Notes under the pieces: generated by a model
The model's database searches: none
The model's input: only the letters and a program-made list of their open reading frames with translations
What the model was told of the DNA's origin: nothing
Program-made: the position numbers and the translations under genes
Origin: Kordia zhangzhouensis
Lineage (GTDB): Bacteria; Bacteroidota; Bacteroidia; Flavobacteriales; Flavobacteriaceae
NCBI RefSeq assembly: GCF_001005305.1
Contig: NZ_LBMH01000003.1
Location: forward strand, 310,001-374,000
Reading direction: 5' to 3'
DNA: 64,000 bases
In this document: positions 50,944 to 59,517 of the stretch, piece by piece
How positions within the stretch are numbered: position 1 is the first letter of the stretch
Layout: each line of letters begins with the position of its first letter

Positions 50944-51963
50944 TTAGTCCTTTTTTACCTCAACTGTATATGTTGAAATTAAATCGTCTTTTACATACAA
51001 ATGTACATCATAATATCCAGATGTAGTAAATTTATATGCCACGCATAGTTTTTGATTTTCGAGTGAAATAAAGCTAGGCATTCTCCTTTTACTTGTAAAA
51101 CTATTTTCTATGATAAAGTGAACATCTTTTTTTTGAAAAGACACATATGTATCAAATGCTAAGGTAAGACTGTCATTTTGCTGCACACTTTGATACATTT
51201 TAGCTGGTTTTGAATGACTACTAAAATATCGGTAAGCATCATTGTAAAGAATAGGTGCTTCTATAAAAGATTGAAAAGATTGTGAAGTGTTATTAGTTAA
51301 TAAGAACCATTTTTCTTTTAACGGAAAGTGATTTATTGCAAAAATCTGAGGATCGGCTAAGAAAAAACCTTCGTTGTAATGAAATTGAAATTGATAACTT
51401 TCTGGGTTTGGTATTCCACTTGCCCAAGTAGGATCGCAGAGATACCACTTCCCATTAAGTTTCACAGCATTCCATGAGTGATTTGGAATTGTTAATTTTT
51501 CCGGATCAATCGTACTAGTTTTAGCAAATCCATGAACAATTTCACATTCAATCTCTGCTAAATTTGCCATTTTTTTTATTAAATATGCATAGCCCGTACA
51601 TAGTGTTTTTTTTCGCTTTCGAAGTTTTTTAAATACAATTTTCTTAAATTTTTCATTCCAAGCTTTCAACGCTATGCTATCATTTATGAGTTTTCTGCGT
51701 TTCCGCATATTTTTGGCATATAGTTGATAATCATTAGATATATTACTACATACCCATGTGAATATAGCTCTGAATTTTTCTACATCAGTATCTAACTCAT
51801 TTGTGAGTGTATATACGAGCACGGGGAGATTGTTTAACTTTTCATGTTTGTGTTCTGCAGCAATTCTATCTGCTTTGTCAAATTTGATTTTTTTAAAATC
51901 AGAAACTTGCGCATGCACTTGCCATACACAAAAAAGCATAAAAAGTTGTGTGAATTTCATCAA
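50944..51963 (-). CDS. Exported transglutaminase-like protein
   Basis: A 339-residue protein with a signal peptide (about residues 1-18, 'WQVHAQ'). The transglutaminase-like papain-fold triad can be read: Cys in 'TLCTGYAYLIKKMANLAEIE', His in 'IPNHSWNAVKLNGKWYLC' and Asp in 'CDPTWASG'. A C-terminal beta domain follows. Such proteins act as proteases, amidases or scaffolds outside the cell membrane; the target is unknown. The carboxypeptidase-like gene lies 27 nt upstream on the same strand. Confidence 0.86.
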   Translation of the reverse strand: MMKFTQLFMLFCVWQVHAQVSDFKKIKFDKADRIAAEHKHEKLNNLPVLVYTLTNELDTDVEKFRAIFTWVCSNISNDYQLYAKNMRKRRKLINDSIALKAWNEKFKKIVFKKLRKRKKTLCTGYAYLIKKMANLAEIECEIVHGFAKTSTIDPEKLTIPNHSWNAVKLNGKWYLCDPTWASGIPNPESYQFQFHYNEGFFLADPQIFAINHFPLKEKWFLLTNNTSQSFQSFIEAPILYNDAYRYFSSHSKPAKMYQSVQQNDSLTLAFDTYVSFQKKDVHFIIENSFTSKRRMPSFISLENQKLCVAYKFTTSGYYDVHLYVKDDLISTYTVEVKKD

Positions 51964-51990
51964 AAAAGAAGTCGTGAGACTTTAGAAAGG

Positions 51991-52407
51991 TTATTGCTTT
52001 CGTTTCTTGGATTTGTAGCGTTTGTTAGTATTTAGACTTCCCATCACTTCAATGACTTCCTCAGACATTTCCATTCTGATAAAATTAGTGTCTGCTTTAA
52101 TTTTTGCTTCTTTTGTAGCAAAACCCAAATAACTGAACTGTAACACTTCGCCAACTCTAAGTGGTCTCGGAAAGGTAAATTCTCCTTTTTCGTTAGTAAC
52201 CGTTCCTACTTTAAATCCTTTTAAGGTAACATTTACGTCTTGCAACGGATTCGTTCCGTCAGTGACGATTCCTTTGATGGTTTTTCCTTGTGTTGCTTCC
52301 GCAGAACTGTTATCATTTTGAGCTTGCAAAGGAGTAAACCCCACCAAACCGATTAACATAAAGAACATGAATATTGCTTTATTCGAAATTTTCACCTGTG
52401 TTTTCAT
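51991..52407 (-). CDS. Small exported carboxypeptidase-like regulatory domain protein
   Basis: A 138-residue protein: signal peptide (about 1-29, 'PLQAQ'), then one carboxypeptidase-regulatory-like domain ('IKGIVTDGTNPLQDVNVTLK', 'GTVTNEKGEFTFPRPLRVGE', 'LQFSYLGFATKEAKI') and a Lys/Arg-rich end. The domain normally begins SusC/TonB-dependent receptors; here it stands alone without plug or barrel. It is probably cotranscribed with the transglutaminase-like gene. Confidence 0.82.
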   Translation of the reverse strand: MKTQVKISNKAIFMFFMLIGLVGFTPLQAQNDNSSAEATQGKTIKGIVTDGTNPLQDVNVTLKGFKVGTVTNEKGEFTFPRPLRVGEVLQFSYLGFATKEAKIKADTNFIRMEMSEEVIEVMGSLNTNKRYKSKKRKQ

Positions 52408-52548
52408 AATGCTATTATTTTTTATTGATATCTAATGTATCATTTGTTGTGTAAATAGTAAAACTACATTGAGCAAACTGGTATTTTTAATGAGTAAACC
52501 GCTTACTGAATGGAACTTATATAAAATTACGGTAAAGTTTTCAATTAA

Positions 52549-55500
52549 TTAGTTAATCTTATATAAAATATCTTCTGCAGATAATGCTTCCAACAATTCT
52601 TGAGAAATTTTTACTTTTTTCTTTTTGCTCGGTGTTTGCAGTTTAATCTTTTCTTTTTGTTCATATAGTGTAAAATGCAACGACTTATCTCCTTTATGTG
52701 TTGTTATGATATCATTGATAACATCTAATGTTTCTTCTTTGAGTTCATTTATATCTAATTGTATCGTTATTTTCTTTGCAGCAGCTTCCATAACGTCTTG
52801 CAGCAATTGCATTGAATTGAACTGCAATCTAGGCTCACCACGTTTGCCTGTATCACGATTGATCCATCCTTCCTTGATGAATGCTTTGATATACACAAAT
52901 GAATTAGGAACAAAGAAATGTCTGAATTTTAAGTATTCTTCTCCAAAAATTCTAAATTCATGAGAATTGTTATAATCTTCTACTATAAATAATGCCCATC
53001 CTTTTCCGTTTTTAGATACACGATGTTGCACTTCTGTTACCACACCACCAAAAGAAATTTCACGATTCACATAGTCTTCCATTTTAGAGAAACAACTTAA
53101 ATCTCCATTACAGAAATACTGCATTTCTGTTTTAAAATCATCCAACGGATGACCTGAAATATAGATTCCTACCACCTCTTTTTCTCGAGCCAATTTCTCC
53201 ATCGTTCCCCATTCTTCACATGGTGGCACTTTCGGTTCTGCAATTTGAACCTCACTTGCTTCTCCAAATAAACTTACTTGAGCAGAGTTTTTATTTTCTT
53301 GAAATTTAGCTCCGTATTTGACTGCTTTTTCTAAAAAGGTAACACCATCGCCCTCTGTATGAAAGTATTGTGCTCTGTGTGTGTCGCCAAAGGAATCAAA
53401 TCCGCCGGCTAAAGCTAAGTTTTCAAAGGCTTTTTTGTTGGCCGCACGTAAATCAATTCGTTTTGCCAAATCGAAAACAGATTTGTATTTTCCTTCTGAA
53501 CGTTCTTTTACGATGGTTTTCACTGCGCCATGCCCAACTCCTTTGATTGCCCCCATTCCAAAACGAACAGCTCCATCATCGTTTACAGTAAATTTGTAGA
53601 ATGATTCATTCACATCAGGTCCCAGAACATCTAGTTTCATACGTTTACATTCTTCCATAAAGAACGTAATTGTTTTGATATCATTCATATTGTTAGATAG
53701 TACTGCCGCCATATATTCTGCAGGATAATGCGCTTTTAAATAGGCTGTTTGATAGGCAATCCAAGCGTAACAGGTTGAGTGCGATTTATTGAAGGCGTAT
53801 GCCGCAAACGCTTCCCAGTCTTTCCAAATTTTTTCGAGTTTATCTTCCGGGTGTCCTTTGGCAGATGCTTGCGAAATAAACTTTGGCTTCATCTTGTCCA
53901 ATACGGCTTTTTGCTTTTTTCCCATTGCTTTACGCAAAACATCGGCTTCACCTTTGGTAAAGTCGGCTAGTTTTTGCGAAAGCAACATCACCTGCTCTTG
54001 ATAAACGGTAATACCGTAGGTTTCTTCCAAGTATTCTTGGCACGCTTCCAAATCGTATTCAATATCTTCTTCCCCATGTTTTCTTCGGATGAAACTTGGA
54101 ATATATTCCATCGGACCAGGACGATATAATGCATTCATAGCGATAAGATCGGCAAACGTAGTTGGTTTGAGCGATTTCATGTGTTTTTGCATCCCGGGCG
54201 ATTCGTACTGAAACACTCCAACGGTTTCTCCCCTTTGGAATAATTCGTACGTTTTTTGATCTTCTAAGGAAATATTTTCGATGTCAATCTCAATTCCATG
54301 CTTGTATTTTACGAGTTTAACCGTGTCTTTGATTAACGTCAACGTTTTCAATCCCAAGAAATCCATCTTGAGCAATCCTGCACTTTCCACCACCGAGTTA
54401 TCGAACTGTGTGCAATACATGTCAGAATCTTTCGCTAAAGCAACTGGAACAAATTTGGTAATATCGTCAGGAGTAATGATGACTCCACAAGCATGAATTC
54501 CTGTATTACGAACAGATCCTTCCAAGACTCGTGCCATGTTAATGGTTTCTGCTTCTAGCCCGTTTTCTTCAGAAAGAGTAAGCAATTCGCTAATTTGAAC
54601 AACTTCTTCTGCTCTGAATTTTTGTTTGAGTTCAGCTTCCGATTTTCCAAAAATCTTTTCCAACTTCGTATTCGGAATCAGTTTGGCTATTCGATCCGCT
54701 TCGTTGAGTGGTAAGTCTAGCACACGCGCTGTATCACGAATGGAGGATTTTGCCGCCATGGTTCCATATGTAATAATTTGCGCTACTTGATTGGCACCGT
54801 ATTTATCTATCACATAATCCATGACTCGGCTTCTTCCTTCATCATCAAAATCAATATCGATATCAGGCATTGACACACGATCAGGATTCAAGAAACGCTC
54901 AAAAAGCAAATCGTATTTAATTGGATCAATATTCGTTATCCACAGACAATACGCCACTACTGAACCCGCAGCAGAACCACGTCCTGGTCCAACAGAAACA
55001 TCCATATTTCTAGCCTCGCGAATAAAATCTTCTACAATTAAAAAGTAGCCTGGATATCCTGTGTTTTCAATGGTTTCCAACTCAAAATCGAGTCGCTCTT
55101 GTATTTCAGGTGTAATTTCACCATACCGTTTTTTAGCTCCTTCGTATGTTAAGTGACGTAAGTATTTATTTTCTCCTCGTTTTCCTCCATCAACTTTATC
55201 TTCTTCGCATTGAAATTCTTCTGGAATATCAAAAGCTGGCAATAATACATCACGCGCCAATTCAAAAGGCTCAACTTTATCTACAATTTCTTGTATGGAA
55301 AGGATTGCTTCAGGCAAATCTTTGAATAAAGCCTTCATTTCATCAGGTGACTTGAAGTAGTATTCTTGATTTGGCAATCCATATCGATAACCTCGTCCAC
55401 GACCAATAGGCGTTGCTTGTTTTTCACCATCTTTTACACACAATAAAACATCGTGAGCAGTAGCATCTTCTTGAGAGATATAGTAGGTATTATTGGTTGC

Positions 55501-56931
55501 CACCAACTTAATATCATGTTCTTTCGCTAATTTAATCAACACTTCGTTTACACGATTTTCATCTTCCTGATTGTGGCGCATGATTTCTACATACAAATCA
55601 TCCTGAAAGGTTTCTTTCCACCAAAGCAAAGCTTCTTCAGCTTGTGCTTCTCCAACATTCAATACTTTGCTAGGCACTTCTCCGTAAAGGTTCCCTGTAA
55701 GAACAATGACATCCTCCTTATATTTCTCAATTACATTTTTGTCAATTCTAGGCACATAGTAAAATCCTTCCGTATATGCGATTGATGACATTTTTGCTAA
55801 GTTATGATATCCGTTTTTGTTCTTAGCCAGTAAAACAATCTGATATCCATTGTCTTTACGCGTTTTGTCTAAATGGTCTTCACAAACAAAAAATTCACAG
55901 CCTACAATGGGTTTTATGAGTTGCAAATTGGTTTCTTCGCCATTTGCTGAGGCTTCAGCAATTTTTGCTTCAATTCCTTTGTTGTAACCACTTACTTCTC
56001 TCACAAAATGAAAAGCTCCCATCATATTGGCATGATCCGTTATTGCAACAGCTTGCATATTGTAATCACCTGCAGCTTTTACTAAATCGGCAATGCTTGA
56101 TGTGGATTGTAATACTGAGAATTGTGAGTGGTTGTGTAGATGCGAAAATGGAGCCTCTTTTAAAACCTCTATGTTTTCTTGAATTTCCTGTTGAGAAATT
56201 CCCTCACCTTCCTGTGTTTTTGTTAGTTGTTCTCGAATTTTGTCTGAAGCTGCTTTGAGATTGATATGCTTCAGACCAATCATTTCGATTGGTTGCGGAT
56301 TATTTTCCGAGAAACGCTCAAAGTAATCAGGTAATACATCTAGCTCCTCAATCGTATACTCTTTACGACGAACTAATTCGAGAAAGCAACGTGTTGTTGC
56401 TTCCACATCGGCAGTTGCATTGTGCGCTTCATTAAATCCTACCCCAAATAAGTATTCGTGTAATTCTGTTAATGTTGGCAACTTGAACTTTCCTCCACGT
56501 CCTCCAGGTATTTGGCATAAACTAGCGGTATGTTCCGTACACGTATCTAATACTGGTAGCTCTTGTAATTTATTGGCAACGGTTTCTCGATAGAATTCAG
56601 CTCCCATAATATTTACATCAAACCCCACATTTTGCCCAACAATAAACTTTGTTTTAGAAAGTGCTATGTTGAATTTTTCCAAAACTTCTTGTAACGAAAT
56701 CCCTTCTGCTTCAGCTAATTCAGTAGAAATTCCGTGAATTTTTTCAGCATCGTATGGAATATTGAATCCTTCAGGCTTTACTAAATAATCTTGATGTTCA
56801 ATTAAGTTCCCCAATTCGTCATGTAATTGCCAAGCAATTTGTATACATCTTGGCCAATTATCGGTGTCAGAAATTGGCGCATCCCAGCGTTTTGGTAAAC
56901 CTGTCGTTTCGGTATCAAAAATTAAGTACAT
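52549..56931 (-). CDS. dnaE: DNA polymerase III alpha subunit with fused DEDDh exonuclease
   Basis: A 1460-residue replicative polymerase. Residues about 1-195 are a DnaQ-like proofreading domain ('MYLIFDTETTGLPKRWD' with Asp/Glu, 'VGQNVGFDVNI', and 'HNATADVEATTR' with His-x4-Asp). Residues about 263-480 form the PHP domain ('SHLHNHSQFSVLQSTSSIAD'). The catalytic palm 'VSMPDIDIDFDDEGRSRV' is near 688, with the finger/thumb and helix-hairpin-helix parts after it and an OB-fold near 1290-1400. The exonuclease fusion is the usual form in Flavobacteriia, making it longer than E. coli DnaE (1160). Confidence 0.95.
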   Translation of the reverse strand: MYLIFDTETTGLPKRWDAPISDTDNWPRCIQIAWQLHDELGNLIEHQDYLVKPEGFNIPYDAEKIHGISTELAEAEGISLQEVLEKFNIALSKTKFIVGQNVGFDVNIMGAEFYRETVANKLQELPVLDTCTEHTASLCQIPGGRGGKFKLPTLTELHEYLFGVGFNEAHNATADVEATTRCFLELVRRKEYTIEELDVLPDYFERFSENNPQPIEMIGLKHINLKAASDKIREQLTKTQEGEGISQQEIQENIEVLKEAPFSHLHNHSQFSVLQSTSSIADLVKAAGDYNMQAVAITDHANMMGAFHFVREVSGYNKGIEAKIAEASANGEETNLQLIKPIVGCEFFVCEDHLDKTRKDNGYQIVLLAKNKNGYHNLAKMSSIAYTEGFYYVPRIDKNVIEKYKEDVIVLTGNLYGEVPSKVLNVGEAQAEEALLWWKETFQDDLYVEIMRHNQEDENRVNEVLIKLAKEHDIKLVATNNTYYISQEDATAHDVLLCVKDGEKQATPIGRGRGYRYGLPNQEYYFKSPDEMKALFKDLPEAILSIQEIVDKVEPFELARDVLLPAFDIPEEFQCEEDKVDGGKRGENKYLRHLTYEGAKKRYGEITPEIQERLDFELETIENTGYPGYFLIVEDFIREARNMDVSVGPGRGSAAGSVVAYCLWITNIDPIKYDLLFERFLNPDRVSMPDIDIDFDDEGRSRVMDYVIDKYGANQVAQIITYGTMAAKSSIRDTARVLDLPLNEADRIAKLIPNTKLEKIFGKSEAELKQKFRAEEVVQISELLTLSEENGLEAETINMARVLEGSVRNTGIHACGVIITPDDITKFVPVALAKDSDMYCTQFDNSVVESAGLLKMDFLGLKTLTLIKDTVKLVKYKHGIEIDIENISLEDQKTYELFQRGETVGVFQYESPGMQKHMKSLKPTTFADLIAMNALYRPGPMEYIPSFIRRKHGEEDIEYDLEACQEYLEETYGITVYQEQVMLLSQKLADFTKGEADVLRKAMGKKQKAVLDKMKPKFISQASAKGHPEDKLEKIWKDWEAFAAYAFNKSHSTCYAWIAYQTAYLKAHYPAEYMAAVLSNNMNDIKTITFFMEECKRMKLDVLGPDVNESFYKFTVNDDGAVRFGMGAIKGVGHGAVKTIVKERSEGKYKSVFDLAKRIDLRAANKKAFENLALAGGFDSFGDTHRAQYFHTEGDGVTFLEKAVKYGAKFQENKNSAQVSLFGEASEVQIAEPKVPPCEEWGTMEKLAREKEVVGIYISGHPLDDFKTEMQYFCNGDLSCFSKMEDYVNREISFGGVVTEVQHRVSKNGKGWALFIVEDYNNSHEFRIFGEEYLKFRHFFVPNSFVYIKAFIKEGWINRDTGKRGEPRLQFNSMQLLQDVMEAAAKKITIQLDINELKEETLDVINDIITTHKGDKSLHFTLYEQKEKIKLQTPSKKKKVKISQELLEALSAEDILYKIN

Positions 56932-56972
56932 ATGCTGCTTTTGTATAGAGGAAAAATGAACGGATAAAATTA

Positions 56973-56980
56973 CAAATTTA
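56973..56980 (-). promoter_or_regulatory. Predicted dnaE -7 box
   Basis: TAAATTTG on the reverse strand matches TAnnTTTG exactly, 41 nt before the dnaE ATG. No good -33 was seen. The 314-bp divergent gap to rpsP holds only promoter signals. Confidence 0.5.
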
Positions 56981-57170
56981 TTTCCGCATTTTGGAGTGGA
57001 GTTATCAACACCGCATTAGTGACAAAATGCACAGTAGAAACTCTTTTGAAGCGCAAACTTTAATAAACCATTGTCAAGTTATTAACTTTTTAATAATTCA
57101 AAAAAGCAATTCGTAATGATTAAACAGTACTTTTTTAAACAAGAATATTAAAAAAAGTAATATTAAGTAG

Positions 57171-57198
57171 TTGTGTTTCAGAAAATATAGTATTTTTG
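57171..57198 (+). promoter_or_regulatory. Predicted rpsP promoter
   Basis: TTG (57171), 17 bp, then TATTTTTG (57191-57198, exact TAnnTTTG), 47 nt before the rpsP ATG. Confidence 0.6.
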
Positions 57199-57245
57199 CG
57201 CTCTTATTAATAATAGAGGTCGTGAACCTCACAAATTAATTTTTT

Positions 57246-57749
57246 ATGCCTGTTAAAATTAGATTACAGAGACACGGTAAAAAAGGGAAACCTTTTTACT
57301 GGATTGTTGCCGCTGATGCGCGTGCAAAAAGAGATGGTCGTTACTTAGAGAAATTAGGAACGTACAATCCAAACACAAACCCTGCAACTATCGATTTGAA
57401 CGTTGACGGTGCTGTACAGTGGTTACAGAATGGTGCACAACCAACTGACACTGCAAGAGCAATTCTTTCTTACAAAGGTGCTTTATACAAAAACCACTTA
57501 TTAGGTGGCGTTCGTAAAGGTGCTTTAACACAAGAGCAAGCTGATGAGAAATTCAACTCTTGGTTAGCTGAAAAAGAAGGACAAGTTCAAGGTAAGAAAG
57601 ATAGTTTAGCTCAAGCTGAAGAAGAAGCAAAAGCAAAAGCTTTAGAAGCTGAAAAAGCTGTAAACGAAGCTCGTATTGCCGCAAACGCTCCTGTTATAGA
57701 AGATGCTGCTGAAGATGCTGGAGAGACTCCTGCAGGTGAAGAAGAATAA
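57246..57749 (+). CDS. rpsP: 30S ribosomal protein S16 with long C-terminal extension
   Basis: A 167-residue protein. Residues 1-84 are S16 ('[20 protein letters not shown]', '[19 protein letters not shown]', '[19 protein letters not shown]'). The remaining 80 residues are an Ala/Glu/Lys-rich helical and acidic tail ('[20 protein letters not shown]' and following). E. coli S16 is 82 residues; extended forms occur in Bacteroidota. The tail's role is unknown. A terminator separates it from rimM. Confidence 0.95.
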   Translation: MPVKIRLQRHGKKGKPFYWIVAADARAKRDGRYLEKLGTYNPNTNPATIDLNVDGAVQWLQNGAQPTDTARAILSYKGALYKNHLLGGVRKGALTQEQADEKFNSWLAEKEGQVQGKKDSLAQAEEEAKAKALEAEKAVNEARIAANAPVIEDAAEDAGETPAGEEE

Positions 57750-57772
57750 ATTATAGCTTTGATATAATTTTT

Positions 57773-57808
57773 AGCCTAGTAAATAGTAATTTTGCTAGGC
57801 TTTTTTTT
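57773..57808 (+). terminator. Terminator/attenuator between rpsP and rimM
   Basis: A 7-bp stem AGCCTAG/CTAGGCT (57773-57779 with 57795-57801) is followed by eight T. rimM starts only 12 nt further on, leaving no room for a separate promoter after it. Confidence 0.8.
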
Positions 57809-57819
57809 ATGATATTGAT

Positions 57820-58347
57820 ATGCAAATTGAAGATTGTTTTTATTTAGGAAAAATTGTTAAAAAATATAGCTTTAAAGGTGAATTACTAATAAAGTTAGAT
57901 ACTGATCAACCAGAGTTGTATGAAGATCTAGATGCTGTTTTTATTCAGTTAGGACGTGATTTTTTACCGTTCTTTATTGAAAAATCTTCGCTTCACAAGT
58001 CAGATCTGTTGCGTGTTAAGTTTGAAGATGTGGAAACAGAAGAAGATGCTGATCAGTTGTTGAAGTGTGAATTGTATTTACCTCTAACTGCCTTACCTAA
58101 GTTGGAAGGAAATAAGTTTTATTATCATGAAGTCATCGGTTTTACTGTAAATGACGTTTCTTTTGGAACTGTTGGAACAATTACAGGAGTAAATGACAAC
58201 ACTTCACAACCTCTATTTGAGATTGACCGCAACGGTATCGAAGTGTTAATCCCAATGAATGATGAAATTATCAAAAAGGTAGATCGTGACGCAAAAACAA
58301 TATTTATAGAAGCACCTAAAGGCTTGATCGATTTGTATTTAGAATAA
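57820..58347 (+). CDS. rimM: Ribosome maturation factor RimM
   Basis: A 175-residue 30S assembly factor. N-terminal RimM domain ('CFYLGKIVKKYSFKGELLIK'), then the PRC-barrel-like half ('FYYHEVIGFTVNDVSFGTVG', 'VLIPMNDEIIKKV', 'PKGLIDLYLE'). The rpsP-rimM order matches the conserved operon in many bacteria; the trmD and rplS genes that often follow are absent here. Probably expressed by readthrough of the terminator. Confidence 0.94.
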   Translation: MQIEDCFYLGKIVKKYSFKGELLIKLDTDQPELYEDLDAVFIQLGRDFLPFFIEKSSLHKSDLLRVKFEDVETEEDADQLLKCELYLPLTALPKLEGNKFYYHEVIGFTVNDVSFGTVGTITGVNDNTSQPLFEIDRNGIEVLIPMNDEIIKKVDRDAKTIFIEAPKGLIDLYLE

Positions 58348-58391
58348 AAAAAGTTCTTCAAAACGTATAACTACTTTCTGAAGAACCCTTT
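58348..58391. terminator. Terminator between rimM and precursor peptide 4
   Basis: An 8-bp stem GTTCTTCA/TGAAGAAC with A and T tracts and an 18-nt loop lies between convergent genes. Confidence 0.75.
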
Positions 58392-58428
58392 TTAAAGAAA
58401 ACAATGTTTCCCTTAATTTTGCGACTTT

Positions 58429-58620
58429 TTAAGAAGCCTCACACATAGGTCGGTGTACGGAAGTACCACAACCTTCGGCCATAAATGTAACTGGTTCTTT
58501 GTCTTGATCGACTGGCTTATCACCTCCATCATTAGGAGCTGCTCCACCCAATACAAGACTTGCTGGCAACGTTGAGATTTTCTCTTTGATAAAAGTCAAC
58601 TTTTTAATTTGCTTTTTCAT
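58429..58620 (-). CDS. Lanthipeptide-like RiPP precursor peptide 4
   Basis: A 63-residue peptide: leader 'MKKQIKKLTFIKEKISTLPA', Gly-Gly at residues 25-26 ('LVLGGAAPND'), then an Asp/Pro-rich stretch and only two Cys near the end ('EGCGTSVHRPMC'). The leader fits the K-x-L-x-[LF]-x-K-x-x-I-S pattern of the other three but is less basic, and the core differs completely. It may carry one ring at most. No enzyme genes nearby; no TACGG element upstream. Confidence 0.62.
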   Translation of the reverse strand: MKKQIKKLTFIKEKISTLPASLVLGGAAPNDGGDKPVDQDKEPVTFMAEGCGTSVHRPMCEAS

Positions 58621-58666
58621 TTGATTAAAATTTTCATGGTTTATACATTCTAAAGTTCTGAGTTAC

Positions 58667-58674
58667 TATTTTTG
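58667..58674 (+). promoter_or_regulatory. Predicted trmN6-like gene -7 box
   Basis: TATTTTTG matches TAnnTTTG exactly, 24 nt before the ATG at 58699. Confidence 0.5.
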
Positions 58675-58698
58675 TTACCCACTATTTTTCAAGCAATT

Positions 58699-59412
58699 AT
58701 GAGCAAACCCTTTAAATTCAAGCAATTTACCATTCATCAAGATAGGACTGCTATGAAAGTTGGCACCGACGGCGTCTTGCTCGGTGCGTGGACATCTTTA
58801 GAAAGCAATCCGTTCTCAATTTTGGATATTGGCACAGGCACAGGCTTGATCGCTTTGCAACTTGCTCAACGTAGTCACGCTGAAATAATTGATGCTATAG
58901 AAATTGATGACGACGCTTATGAGCAAGCGGTTGATAATTTTGAAAACTCTCCTTGGAGTGATCGATTGTTTTGCTATCACGCTAGCTTTGATGAATTTGT
59001 ACATGAAATTGAAGACAAATACGATCTCATTGTATCCAATCCACCTTTCTACACAGAAAACTACAAAACTGAAAATACACAACGTGATACGGCACGTTTT
59101 ACAGATGCGCTGCCTTTTGATGAATTACTACAAGGTGTTGCCAAACTATTAGAACCCAAAGGAACATTTCATACGATCATTCCGCACAAAGCGCACAATC
59201 AATTTGTCGCACTTGCAAAAGAAAACCATTTATTTCCGTATAAAACCTGTCACGTAAAAGGAAATCCCGAAACTGATTATAAGCGTAGTTTGCTCTCTTT
59301 TTCATTTGAAGAAAGAGAAAATCAAATAACCGAACTGATTATTGAAACCACACGCCATCAATACACAGATGACTACATTGCACTCACGAAAGACTTTTAT
59401 TTAAAATTATAA
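58699..59412 (+). CDS. trmN6: tRNA1(Val) adenine-37 N6-methyltransferase-like protein
   Basis: A 237-residue SAM-dependent methyltransferase: 'GTDGVLLGAW', SAM motif 'ILDIGTGTGLIALQLAQR', acidic 'IDAIEIDDDAYEQA' and the adenine-N6 catalytic motif 'LIVSNPPFYTENYKTEN' (NPPF/Y). This matches TrmN6/YfiC, which makes m6A37 in tRNA-Val. ATG 58699 is chosen over TTG 58672, because the promoter -7 box overlaps the latter. Other NPPY-type methyltransferases are possible alternatives. Confidence 0.88.
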   Translation: MSKPFKFKQFTIHQDRTAMKVGTDGVLLGAWTSLESNPFSILDIGTGTGLIALQLAQRSHAEIIDAIEIDDDAYEQAVDNFENSPWSDRLFCYHASFDEFVHEIEDKYDLIVSNPPFYTENYKTENTQRDTARFTDALPFDELLQGVAKLLEPKGTFHTIIPHKAHNQFVALAKENHLFPYKTCHVKGNPETDYKRSLLSFSFEERENQITELIIETTRHQYTDDYIALTKDFYLKL

Positions 59413-59517
59413 CAATTAGTCTTTGTTTTGTGAGATTTCATTAAGTACATTTGTTACCGAGATTTACGGGTTTTCTGTAAATTTAAGTGTTTAAAAAATG
59501 CTATTAAAACAAAATAG

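Noticed and set aside
52529-52536. TACGGTAA half-site near the small carboxypeptidase-like gene
   Set aside because: Only one half of the dyad is present and it is 122 bp from the nearest start.
59465-59479. TACGG GTTTT CTGTA upstream of the acyl-CoA dehydrogenase gene as a further copy of the TACGG element
   Set aside because: The second half-site differs, GTTAAT is missing and the distance to the ATG is 39 bp rather than 57-62.
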